Positions 56,958-64,000 of a DNA stretch of 64,000 bases are shown here, in pieces. The notes beneath the pieces are model-generated. The model saw only the letters and a list, made by a program, of their open reading frames with translations. It was not told where the DNA came from and made no database searches. The stretch spans positions 806,001 to 870,000 of the forward strand of contig NZ_STGB01000005.1 of the NCBI RefSeq assembly GCF_005222815.1, written 5' to 3'. Made by a program: the position numbers and the translations under genes. Every line of letters begins with the position of its first letter. The first letter of the stretch is position 1. Origin of the DNA: Roseomonas sp. AR75 (GTDB lineage Bacteria > Pseudomonadota > Alphaproteobacteria > Acetobacterales > Acetobacteraceae).

Positions 56958-58319
56958 TCAGCACTCCTCCGAAGCGAGGGACAGCCGCGGCTCCGCGGCG
57001 CGCGGCGGGCCGGCACCCGCGAGCACGGGATCGAGCCGCAGCCGGAAGCGCGGCCAGGGCGCGCCCGCGACAAGCTGCGCCAGGCCGGACAGCGCCCGCG
57101 CCAGCGCGGCGCGGTCCAAGGCGGGCTCCATCCGCGCCACCTGCGCCACGGCCCGGCTGCGCCCGAGCAGCGCCAGCGCGCCGTCGGCGTCGAGCGGCGC
57201 GGGTGCGACCACCTGCTCCTCCAGCACGCGCCCCGCGATCCCGCCGGCGCCCACCGCGACCACCGCGCCGAACGCGGGATCACGCCAACCGGACAGCGCA
57301 AGCGGCAGCACACGGCCATCGCCCTCCGCCTCGCCGGACCGGGCGAAGCCCGCCGCCGCCAGCCTGGCCGGCAGGTGCTCCGCGGTCCATGGCGCCGCAG
57401 CCTGGCCGGAGCGCCGCACGGGCGCTGCCAGGCGGCCACGCGCCACGAGCTTGCCCAGCGTCGCCGCCGCCGCGGCGACATCGGCGATCGGTGCGACGCC
57501 GTGCTGCGCGAAGACCGGCAGCATCGCCGGCGGCGTGCCGGCCGCGATCAACACCGGCTTCGGCGCCCGCGCGTGGAACTCCGCCAGCACCTGCGCCGCC
57601 ACGGCCGCGCCGCGCGGCGCATTGAAGGTGGTCGGCAGGAAGACCGCGTCCACATCCGGGTCCGCCGCGACGATGTCGAGAATGCGCGGGAAGCGGTCAT
57701 AGGTCTTCTCGTTGAACGCTTCCGGCGTCAGGTCCACCGGATTCGCGGTGGAGGCGATGGCCGGCACCAGGGGCGCCAGCGCGGCGCGGGTCGCCTCCGA
57801 CAGCGGCGGCACCTCAAGACCGGCCGCGCCGCAGAGATCGGCCGCGATCACGCCGCCGCCGCCGCCGCCCGTCATGATGGCCACGCGCGGACCGGCGGGC
57901 AGGCCCGTGCGCGCCAGGCTCGCCGCGAACAGCGCGGTGTCGAGCAGTTCGCGATGCGCGGCGACCAGGACCGCGCCCTCCGCCGCAAGCAGCATCCGCC
58001 CGGCATGCGACACGCTGCCGTCGGCCGGCAGCAGCACCACGATGCGCCCGGCCGCCCGCGCCGCGCCGAGCGCCGCGCAGAGCGCCGTGCCATCGCATCG
58101 CGCCTCCTGCACCAGCGCCAGGATCCGGGCGGGGGAATCCAGCGCCGCCGCAAGCAGCGCGGCCGCATCGGCCCCAGTGCGGGCCGCGATGGGCAGAAGC
58201 CGCTTCGCCGCGGCGCGCTGCATCGCCTCGGCGGTGCGCGCGGAGCCGGCGAGGAGCAGGACTTGCGGCACACCGGACGCGGTCGCCGAGGCTGCTTCGC
58301 CGCTGCCGTCGCCTTGCAT
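56958..58319 (-). CDS. truncated NDP-forming acyl-CoA synthetase-like protein
   Basis: 453 residues, homologous only to the middle and extreme C-terminus of its paralogues. It lacks the N-terminal CoA-binding Rossmann domain, starting at VPQVLLLAGSARTAEAMQRA. It retains the SCS-like part with SVSHAGRMLLAAEGAVLV, the linker domain (VAIMTGGGGGGVIAADLCGA) and only the tail of ATP-grasp (VAVGAGGIAGRVLEEQVV); the Lys/His-bearing ATP-grasp core seen in the paralogues is missing. Probably not a complete synthetase; a partner subunit or a decaying copy. First gene of the six-gene operon. Confidence 0.8.
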   Translation of the reverse strand: MQGDGSGEAASATASGVPQVLLLAGSARTAEAMQRAAAKRLLPIAARTGADAAALLAAALDSPARILALVQEARCDGTALCAALGAARAAGRIVVLLPADGSVSHAGRMLLAAEGAVLVAAHRELLDTALFAASLARTGLPAGPRVAIMTGGGGGGVIAADLCGAAGLEVPPLSEATRAALAPLVPAIASTANPVDLTPEAFNEKTYDRFPRILDIVAADPDVDAVFLPTTFNAPRGAAVAAQVLAEFHARAPKPVLIAAGTPPAMLPVFAQHGVAPIADVAAAAATLGKLVARGRLAAPVRRSGQAAAPWTAEHLPARLAAAGFARSGEAEGDGRVLPLALSGWRDPAFGAVVAVGAGGIAGRVLEEQVVAPAPLDADGALALLGRSRAVAQVARMEPALDRAALARALSGLAQLVAGAPWPRFRLRLDPVLAGAGPPRAAEPRLSLASEEC

Positions 58320-58401
58320 GGGCGCGTCCCGTCCCCTCAACCCGACCCGCTTGAGGCAGGCTCGCCTGGCCGTGCTGCACAGCACCGCGGGCCGCACCGC
58401 C

Positions 58402-58414
58402 TTAAACGTTTCAA
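58402..58414 (-). promoter_or_regulatory. LacI-type operator upstream of the six-gene operon
   Basis: TTGAAACGTTTAA on the minus strand, a near-perfect LacI/PurR-like dyad centred on ACGT, 83 bases before the ATG at 58319 and just downstream of the lacI gene stop. A matching dyad lies at 60464. Confidence 0.55.
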
Positions 58415-58439
58415 ACCGTGCCGCGCAGGAGGCGCGATG

Positions 58440-59486
58440 TCAACGCCGCGCCGGCACCCCGCCCACCGAGTCCGCAAGTCGCAACTCGGGCTCCAGCGCC
58501 AGGCGCCGCACGCGCGGACGGCCGCCCTGCATGCGCGCCAGCAGCAGTTCCCAGCCGCGGCGCGCCACGTCGCCCGCCGGCGGGCGGATGGCGGAAAGTC
58601 GGGGGGTCGCCATCTCGGCCCAGGGCGGCTCATCCACCGCGATCAGCGAGACATCCTCCGGGCAGCGCAGGCCGAGCGTGGCCAGCGCGCGCACCACCTG
58701 CTCCACGCCCTGCGTGTTGGTCGCGAGCAGCGCGGTCGGGCGCTTCGGCCCCTTCATCGCCACGGCCAGCTGTTCCAGGAAGGCCGCGGCGTCTTCCGAC
58801 CGCTCGATGATCTCGAGCGAGGCGCGCGGCACATCCGCAAGTCCCTGCCGCAGGCCCTCGATCCGATGGCGCGAGATCAGCAGCCCGGGATTGGCGGAGA
58901 CAAATGCGAGCCTGCGATGCCCGCGCGCGAGAAGCTCGGCCGCCGCCCGCCGCATCGCCGCGCGCACGTCGACCCGCACCTGATCGAAGCGACCATCCTC
59001 GATCGGCCGGTCCAGGATCACCGTCGGCACCGCGGCGCGGGCCAGGCGATCGAGCGTCGCCGCGGGCTCCCAGCTCGGCAGCAGCAGCAGGCCGCCGATG
59101 TCGAAGCGCAGCAGCGTCTCCACGCGGTGCAGTTCCGTCTCGCTGTCCTGGCGGCTGAAGACGTGCAGGATGTCGTAGCCGGCCTCCGCCGCGAGCCCCT
59201 CGAAGGCCTCCGACAGCGCCACGAAATACCCGAAGGCGGCGTGCGGCATGCACAGCCCGATCAGCGTGGCGCGGTTCCGCCTGAGGCTCTGCGCCAGCAG
59301 GTTGGGCACGTAGCCCAGGTCCCGCACCGCGCGCATCACGCGCTCGCGCCGCTCGGCGCTGACATCGCGCGAGCCGTTCAGCACATGGGACACCGTGCCG
59401 GTGGAGACGCCCGCCTCGCGCGCGACGTCCGTGATGGTCGGCCGCGGCCGCCGGCGGGGCGCGTCCCGGGACGCATCGGATGACAT
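58440..59486 (-). CDS. LacI-family transcriptional regulator
   Basis: 348 residues. HTH TITDVAREAGVSTGTVSHVL, hinge NLLAQSLRRNRATLIG, and effector domain with IGLCMPHAAFGYFVALSEAF and LIAVDEPPWAEMATPRLSAI. Clearly paralogous to the regulator at 45399 (same D-E-P-x-W-A-E block and P-S/R-L-S), so the two probably recognise related ligands and operators. Divergent from a lactonase gene, with operators on both sides. Confidence 0.92.
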   Translation of the reverse strand: MSSDASRDAPRRRPRPTITDVAREAGVSTGTVSHVLNGSRDVSAERRERVMRAVRDLGYVPNLLAQSLRRNRATLIGLCMPHAAFGYFVALSEAFEGLAAEAGYDILHVFSRQDSETELHRVETLLRFDIGGLLLLPSWEPAATLDRLARAAVPTVILDRPIEDGRFDQVRVDVRAAMRRAAAELLARGHRRLAFVSANPGLLISRHRIEGLRQGLADVPRASLEIIERSEDAAAFLEQLAVAMKGPKRPTALLATNTQGVEQVVRALATLGLRCPEDVSLIAVDEPPWAEMATPRLSAIRPPAGDVARRGWELLLARMQGGRPRVRRLALEPELRLADSVGGVPARR

Positions 59487-59530
59487 GGCAACAAGCTAGC
59501 CGAATCCCCGCCGCTCTCCAACGCACCGGC

Positions 59531-59572
59531 TTGCTGCCACGCGAGGCGGTGACTAGCGTCGAAGGCGTTCAA
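59531..59572 (+). promoter_or_regulatory. lactonase promoter with LacI-type operator
   Basis: TTGCTG (59531-59536), 17-base spacer, TAGCGT (59554-59559), and the overlapping dyad TCGAAGGCGTTCAA (59559-59572), 18 bases before ATG 59590. The -10/operator block matches that at 50410-50427. Confidence 0.6.
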
Positions 59573-59589
59573 CCGGCGGAGCTCTTCGG

Positions 59590-60489
59590 ATGGCGCCCGG
59601 CGAGATTCGTGTCGCGAGCGCCGTTCGCGCGACGGTCGGCGAAGCGCCGCTCTGGTCCACCACCGAGCGGGCGCTCTATTGGATCGACGGCCATCGTCGT
59701 GTCGTCTTCCGCCTGCGGGACGGCGTGACCGAGGAGCGCGAACTGCCCTTCCGCCCCTCCTGCCTGGTGCCGGATCGGCAAGGCGGGCTGGTCGTCGGCT
59801 ACAAGAAGGGGCTCGGCCGCTTCGAGTTCGAGAGCGGGCGCGCCGAGCAATGGCCGCTGTCCGGCGTGGATTTCAGCGACGTCAGCTTCAACGACGCCGC
59901 ATGCGACGCCGCGGGGCGGTTGTGGATCGGCACCCGCCACGCGGGCGGCCATGCCCCCGTGGCGGCGCTCTACAGCATCGGTCCCGATCTGCGTCCGGTT
60001 TGCGGGCGGCGCGGCCTCGTCGTCTCGAACGGCATCGCCTTCAGCCCGGATGGACGACGCATGTACCACGCCGATTCACGGCCGGGCCGCGTGGATGCCT
60101 ACGACCTCGACCCGGCCACCGGCATGCTGGGCGCGCCGCAATGCCTGATCGACTACACGGGCAACGGCTTCAGGCCGGATGGCTGCACGGTGGACGAGGA
60201 AGGCTTCCTCTGGGTGGCTGAGATCGAGGGCTGGCGGATCGCGCGCTACGCACCCGACGGGCAGCTGGACCGCGCCATCGCCCTGCCCGTCGCCAAGCCG
60301 AGCAGCCTGGCCTTTGGCGGCCCCGGTCTGCGCACCCTCTTCGTCACGACGATCTCATACGGCCTCGATGCCGCGGCGCTGGCGGCGCAACCCGCCGCCG
60401 GATGCCTTCTGGCGCTGGAGCCAGGCGTGGCAGGCCTGCCGGAGCACGCGTTCCGCGCGGATCTTGGAAACGTTTCAATGGGTGGCTAG
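59590..60489 (+). CDS. SMP-30/gluconolactonase family protein
   Basis: 299 residues, six-bladed propeller: VGEAPLWSTTERALYWIDGH (metal Glu), VSFNDAACDAAGRLWIGTRH (Asn), VSNGIAFSPDGRRMYHADSR (Asn) and PDGCTVDEEGFLWVAEIEGW (Asp). All four metal ligands are present. This subtype is nearer sugar-lactone lactonases (regucalcin-like) than the 56 kb protein. GGCGGAG lies 9 bases upstream of ATG 59590. It is followed by the tctCBA transporter, fitting uptake and hydrolysis of a sugar-acid lactone. Confidence 0.9.
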   Translation: MAPGEIRVASAVRATVGEAPLWSTTERALYWIDGHRRVVFRLRDGVTEERELPFRPSCLVPDRQGGLVVGYKKGLGRFEFESGRAEQWPLSGVDFSDVSFNDAACDAAGRLWIGTRHAGGHAPVAALYSIGPDLRPVCGRRGLVVSNGIAFSPDGRRMYHADSRPGRVDAYDLDPATGMLGAPQCLIDYTGNGFRPDGCTVDEEGFLWVAEIEGWRIARYAPDGQLDRAIALPVAKPSSLAFGGPGLRTLFVTTISYGLDAAALAAQPAAGCLLALEPGVAGLPEHAFRADLGNVSMGG

Positions 60490-60492
60490 CCT
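60464..60492 (+). promoter_or_regulatory. tctCBA promoter with overlapping LacI-type operator
   Basis: TTGGAA (60464-60469), 17-base spacer and TAGCCT (60487-60492). The dyad TTGGAAACGTTTCAA (60464-60478) covers the -35. It lies inside the last codons of the lactonase gene, so tctCBA can be transcribed separately. Confidence 0.58.
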
Positions 60493-60529
60493 TCCCCCGC
60501 CGGGAATGACGACATGGGAGGAAAGCCGC

Positions 60530-61483
60530 ATGTCCGCCATCACGCGTCGCAGCCTTGTCATCGCCGGCGGCACGGTCCTCGCCGCGCCCGCCCTCGCGCA
60601 GAACGCCGACTGGCCGAGCAAGGAGATCCGCCTGATCGTCTCCGTCGCTCCTGGCGGCGGCGCGGACCTCGTGGCGCGCCAGGTCGCGCGCGTCATCGCG
60701 CAGGACACGGGCGGCACGGTGGTCGTGCGGAACATCGTCGGCGGCAGCGGCCTGACCGGCATGGCGGAGATGGCGAGCAGCCCGCCCGACGGCTACACGC
60801 TCTCGCTGGTGAACATCGGCTCGCTGCTGGTCCTGCCGCACATCATGCAGGTGCCCTTCAGCTGGGACGACCTCGCCTTCCTCGGCGGCATCTCGCAGAA
60901 CTACTATGGCGTCGCCGTCGCGGCGAACTCGCCCTGGCAGACCTTCGGCGACATGATCGCCACCGGCAAGACGCGGCGCATCACCTATGCCTGCGCCACC
61001 ATCATGAACGGCGTCGCGCTGGTGCAGGCCGGCAACCAGTCCGGCGCGCGGTTCCGACTGGTGAACACGCAGACCGACGCCGAGGCCATCACCCAGACGG
61101 TCGGCGGCTTCGTGGACATCGCCATGACCTCCTCCACCGTGCTGCTGCCGATGCTGCAGTCGCAGCGCCTGAAGCTGCTGGCGGTGACGCCGGCGCGCTG
61201 GCCGAACATGCCGGACGTTCCGACCGTGAAGGAAGCAGGCTTCAACGGCGAGACGGTGGTGCCGCTCGGCTTCGCCTGCCCCGCCGGCGTGCCCGCGCCG
61301 ATCCGCGCACGCTTCGAGGCCGCGATCCTGAAGGCGGCGCGCGACCCCGCGACCGTGGAAATGCTGACGCGCACCATCAACATGCCGAAGCCGATGACCG
61401 GCGCGGAGTTCCGCCACGCGCTGTTCTCCCAGGCCCCCACCATCGAGGCGATGCTCGCGGAGGCCGGGATGAAGCGGCGATAG
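60530..61483 (+). CDS. tctC: TTT-system solute-binding protein TctC
   Basis: 317 residues: signal ITRRSLVIAGGTVLAAPALA, mature start WPSKEIRLIVSVAPGGGADL, VVRNIVGGSGLTGMAEMASS and PPDGYTLSLVNIGSLLVLPH. The only TctC in the window adjacent to its membrane components. ATG 60530 has GGGAGGAAA 5-6 bases upstream. The stop at 61483 is 2 bases before the proposed tctB start. Confidence 0.92.
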   Translation: MSAITRRSLVIAGGTVLAAPALAQNADWPSKEIRLIVSVAPGGGADLVARQVARVIAQDTGGTVVVRNIVGGSGLTGMAEMASSPPDGYTLSLVNIGSLLVLPHIMQVPFSWDDLAFLGGISQNYYGVAVAANSPWQTFGDMIATGKTRRITYACATIMNGVALVQAGNQSGARFRLVNTQTDAEAITQTVGGFVDIAMTSSTVLLPMLQSQRLKLLAVTPARWPNMPDVPTVKEAGFNGETVVPLGFACPAGVPAPIRARFEAAILKAARDPATVEMLTRTINMPKPMTGAEFRHALFSQAPTIEAMLAEAGMKRR

Positions 61484-61485
61484 CG

Positions 61486-61977
61486 TTGCGCCTCCTTCGC
61501 TCGGAGCGGCTGCCCTATATCGCCGCGGCGGCGGTGGCGCTGCTGCTGCTGTCCCAGGCGATGCGCCTCGAGGATTTCGGGCCGTTCGGCCCGGGCGCCG
61601 GCATCTTCCCGCAGATCACGGCGGGGCTGGCGGCGGCGCTCGCGCTGGCGCTGGTGCTCGTTCCCGCGCTCGGCCGCGAGGCCGCGGCGCCGGGCGCGGC
61701 GGAGGAGCCCGTCGGCCCCGAGGAACGCCGCACCTTCCACCTCTACATCGCCGGACTGGTGCTCATGGTGGTCGGCTCCGCCTTCCTCGGCTTCGCGGTC
61801 ACGACGATCCTGCTCGCACTGCTGATCGCCTGGCTCGCGGAACGCCGCCCCTTCCATTCCGCCCTGCTCTTCGGCCTGGCCTGCGCTGTCATCGGCACCA
61901 TCGGGCTCGGCCACTACATGGAGATCGAGATGCCCTACGCGGCGGCGGACTCCCTGCTTCGCTGGCTCGTGCGGTAG
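61486..61977 (+). CDS. tctB: TTT-system small membrane subunit TctB
   Basis: 163 residues from a TTG start (no ATG or GTG is available near the TctC stop): four helices (LPYIAAAAVALLLLSQAM; ITAGLAAALALALVLVPA; LYIAGLVLMVVGSAFLGF; LLFGLACAVIGTIGLG) as expected for TctB. It carries the GPGAGIFPQI motif after helix 1. Only two bases separate it from tctC, so translation is coupled. Confidence 0.88.
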   Translation: MRLLRSERLPYIAAAAVALLLLSQAMRLEDFGPFGPGAGIFPQITAGLAAALALALVLVPALGREAAAPGAAEEPVGPEERRTFHLYIAGLVLMVVGSAFLGFAVTTILLALLIAWLAERRPFHSALLFGLACAVIGTIGLGHYMEIEMPYAAADSLLRWLVR

Positions 61978-61983
61978 AACGGC

Positions 61984-63477
61984 ATGGAGCAGCTGCTGCA
62001 CGGCTTCGCCGTGGTGATGACGCCGGCGAACCTGTTCTTCTGCCTCGTCGGCACGCTGCTCGGCACGGTCGTCGGCATCATCCCCGGCCTCGGCCCGCTG
62101 ACCACCATCGCGATCCTTCTGCCGGTGACCTACAAGCTGGACGTCACCTCGGCATTGATCATGCTCTCGGGGATCTACTATGGCGTCGCCTATGGCGGCA
62201 CCGCGACCTCCGTGCTGCTGCGCATCCCCGGCGAGGCGTCGTCCGTCGTCACCTGCATCGACGGCTACGCGATGGCGCGCAAGGGCCGGGCCGGCGCGGC
62301 GCTGACCATCGCCGCGGTGGGCTCCTTCATCGCGGGCACGGTGGGCACGATCGGCATCTCCTATCTCTCGCCGCCCCTGGCGGAGCTCGTCTTCGCCTTC
62401 GGGCCGGCGGAATACGCGGCGCTGATGCTCGCGGGCCTGGCGGCGGTGACCTACTTCTCCTCCGGCTCGCTGCTGAAGTCGCTGCTGATGGCGGCCTTCG
62501 GCCTGGTGCTGGGCTGCGTCGGCAAGGATCCGATGACGCTGGAGCCCCGCCTGACCTTCGGCTTCACCGGCCTGCTGGACGGCATCGAGCTGCCGGCGCT
62601 GGCGATCGGGCTGTTCGGCTTGTCGGAGATCCTGCTGCTGGCGCGGCGCTCCCAGAGCTCGCTGAAGATGATCGCGCCGCCGCGTTCGCTGCTCGGCTTC
62701 CTGCCGAACCGCGAGGAGACGCGGCGTTCGGTCGCGCCGGTCGTGCGCGGCACGGTGCTCGGCTTCCTCGTCGGCGTGCTGCCGGGCGGCGGCGCGGTGA
62801 TCGCCTCCTTCCTCTCCTATGCGTTGGAGAGGAAGTTCGCGAAGCGGCCCGAGGAGTTCGGCCAGGGCGCGGTGGAGGGCCTGGCAGGGCCAGAGACCGC
62901 GAACAATGCAGCCTCCTCCGGCTCGCTGCTGCCGCTGCTCTGCATGGGACTTCCGGCCAATGCCACCACGGCCGTGCTGCTGAACGCCTTCATCCTGCAT
63001 GGCGTCGCACCGGGGCCGGCGATGATGACGCAGCAGCCGGAGATCTTCTGGGGGCTGATCGCCAGCATGTATATTGGCAACGTCATGCTGCTGGTGCTGA
63101 ACCTGCCGCTGATCGGGCTGATGATCCGCATCCTGGACGTCCCGCGCGCCTATCTCGGGCCGATCATCCTGCTGTTCTGCATGATCGGCGTGTATTCCTC
63201 GGTCGGCGACGCATCCGGCGTGCTGATCGCCGTGGTCTTCGGCTTTGTCGGCTACTATCTGCGCAAGCACGGCTTCAACCTGGGCATGCTGATCCTGGCC
63301 TTCGTGCTCGGCCCGATCCTTGAACGCTCGGTCCGGCAGGCGCTGAACATCTCCGATGGCGAGTTCGGCGTCTTCGTCGCCAGCCCGATCTCGATCACGC
63401 TGCTCTGCCTCGCCGCCGCCATCCTGCTGCTCGGCCTCTGGCCGCGACGGCCGGTGGTGAATGCCGAGGACGATTGA
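61984..63477 (+). CDS. tctA: TTT-system large membrane subunit TctA
   Basis: 497 residues, about 12 hydrophobic segments. TctA signatures are VGIIPGLGPLTTIAILLPVT and GVLPGGGAVIASFLSYALER (pseudo-repeat Gly/Pro loops), GIYYGVAYGGTATSVLLRIP, and PETANNAASSGSLLPLLCMG. It forms the proton- or sodium-driven pore; with TctB and TctC it imports a di- or tricarboxylate or related acid. Confidence 0.94.
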   Translation: MEQLLHGFAVVMTPANLFFCLVGTLLGTVVGIIPGLGPLTTIAILLPVTYKLDVTSALIMLSGIYYGVAYGGTATSVLLRIPGEASSVVTCIDGYAMARKGRAGAALTIAAVGSFIAGTVGTIGISYLSPPLAELVFAFGPAEYAALMLAGLAAVTYFSSGSLLKSLLMAAFGLVLGCVGKDPMTLEPRLTFGFTGLLDGIELPALAIGLFGLSEILLLARRSQSSLKMIAPPRSLLGFLPNREETRRSVAPVVRGTVLGFLVGVLPGGGAVIASFLSYALERKFAKRPEEFGQGAVEGLAGPETANNAASSGSLLPLLCMGLPANATTAVLLNAFILHGVAPGPAMMTQQPEIFWGLIASMYIGNVMLLVLNLPLIGLMIRILDVPRAYLGPIILLFCMIGVYSSVGDASGVLIAVVFGFVGYYLRKHGFNLGMLILAFVLGPILERSVRQALNISDGEFGVFVASPISITLLCLAAAILLLGLWPRRPVVNAEDD

Positions 63478-63479
63478 CG

Positions 63480-64000
63480 CTATCGCGGATCGAGCCAGCG
63501 CCGGGCCGTCTCGCCGAGGCTGTTGAAGGCGAGCGCGGTCAGCAGCAGAGCGACGCCGGGCGCGATCATGAGGTCCGGCGCGCGTTCCAGGTAGAGCAGG
63601 GCGCGGGCCAGCATGCCGCCCCAGCTCGCCTGGGGCGGCTGCACGCCGAGGCCGAGAAAGCTCAGGCTGGCCTCCGCCAGCAGCGCCGTGCCCAGCAGCA
63701 GCCCCGCCTGCACGATGACCGGTGTCACGGCGTTGGGCAGGACATGTCGCGTCAGCAGCCACCCCGCCCCCGCCCCCGCGGCGCGTGCCGCATCCACATA
63801 GAGTTCCTGCTTCACGGCGAGCGTGCGAGCGCGGGCCAGCCGCGCGAAGCCCGGCGAGAAGGCGATGCCGATGGCGATCACCGCATTCGTCAGGCTGGTG
63901 CCCAGCACCGCCGCGATGCCGACCGCGAGCAGGATGGTCGGGAAGGAGAGCAAGGCATCGATCCCGCGGCTGATCGCCGCATCCACCCAGCCGCCGAGGT
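63480..64000 (-). CDS. DppC/OppC-type ABC transporter permease (partial, runs off the window)
   Basis: The C-terminal ~173 residues of a peptide/nickel-type permease: VDAAISRGIDALLSFPTILL, GFARLARARTLAVKQELYVD and AARAAGAGAGWLLTRHVLPN (the EAA loop contacting the ATPase), EASLSFLGLGVQPPQASWGG and a C-terminal NSLGETARRWLDPR. The frame is open to the window end, so the N-terminal helix and start are outside. Convergent with tctA, with stops 3 bases apart. Confidence 0.9.
   Translation of the reverse strand, partial: LGGWVDAAISRGIDALLSFPTILLAVGIAAVLGTSLTNAVIAIGIAFSPGFARLARARTLAVKQELYVDAARAAGAGAGWLLTRHVLPNAVTPVIVQAGLLLGTALLAEASLSFLGLGVQPPQASWGGMLARALLYLERAPDLMIAPGVALLLTALAFNSLGETARRWLDPR

Noticed and set aside
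60985..63762. A 925-codon minus-strand frame opposite tctB/tctA
   Set aside because: Low-complexity His/Asp/Gln/Arg composition typical of antisense frames in GC-rich DNA; it crosses three real genes.

Overview
The window is GC-rich (visibly about 70 %), uses ATG/GTG/TTG starts with GGAGG-type ribosome binding sites, and is packed with tripartite tricarboxylate transporter (TTT) solute-binding proteins: seven TctC/Bug genes but only one tctBA pair. With the many FCD-type GntR and LacI regulators and short degradative operons, this suggests a metabolically versatile alphaproteobacterium of the Acetobacteraceae (Roseomonas-like). That assignment is an inference from gene style; no rRNA, tRNA or CRISPR array was seen.

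Layout. 0-3.5 kb: a SulP anion transporter, a frameshifted small membrane protein and an HlyD-like adaptor in one operon. 3.5-5.9 kb: a nest of insertion sequences (IS3 scrap, half an IS630, an intact IS481-like element) next to a decayed enolase-superfamily gene. 5.9-21.7 kb: catabolic operons: fahA-cyclase-tctC-tctC; gntR-hydrolase-Ldh dehydrogenase; gntR-VOC dioxygenase-like; aminotransferase-gntR-tctC-amidohydrolase; and a fused aconitase X. 21.7-23.1 kb: a PepSY/cytochrome b561 module with a dead divergent PepSY gene. 23.1-27.4 kb: an ATPase/FtsX-permease/adaptor export system. 27.6-28.3 kb: three abutting scraps of metal-efflux genes, then an MFS transporter. 29.9-33.1 kb: an arsenate operon (ArsR-ArsC fusion, GAPDH, ArsJ). 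33.3-39.4 kb: a 2058-residue RTX protein with FG-GAP repeats and a von Willebrand A domain. 39.6-44.9 kb: two convergent two-component systems and a second, complete PepSY/cytochrome b561 module.

45.4-63.5 kb is one large catabolic region: two LacI repressors, three enoyl-CoA hydratase-like proteins, three NDP-forming acyl-CoA synthetase paralogues (one truncated), two SMP-30 lactonases, a metallophosphoesterase, two orphan TctC proteins and a full tctCBA transporter. Five LacI-type palindromes lie in its intergenic or gene-start regions, several just downstream of or overlapping recognisable -35/-10 promoters, so the region probably forms one carboxylate-uptake and CoA-activation regulon. 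A dipeptide-type ABC permease runs off the right edge.

The most interesting observations are: the identical regulatory layout of the two PepSY/b561 loci (paired 11-bp-spaced CTGAAC repeats, then a TTGCGG-N5-CCGCAA hairpin at the same distance); the LacI operator/promoter set of the 45-63 kb cluster; the arsRC operator that abuts its start codon and implies a leaderless mRNA; and the serial gene decay at 1.9, 5.4, 21.9, 27.6-28.3 and 45.1 kb.
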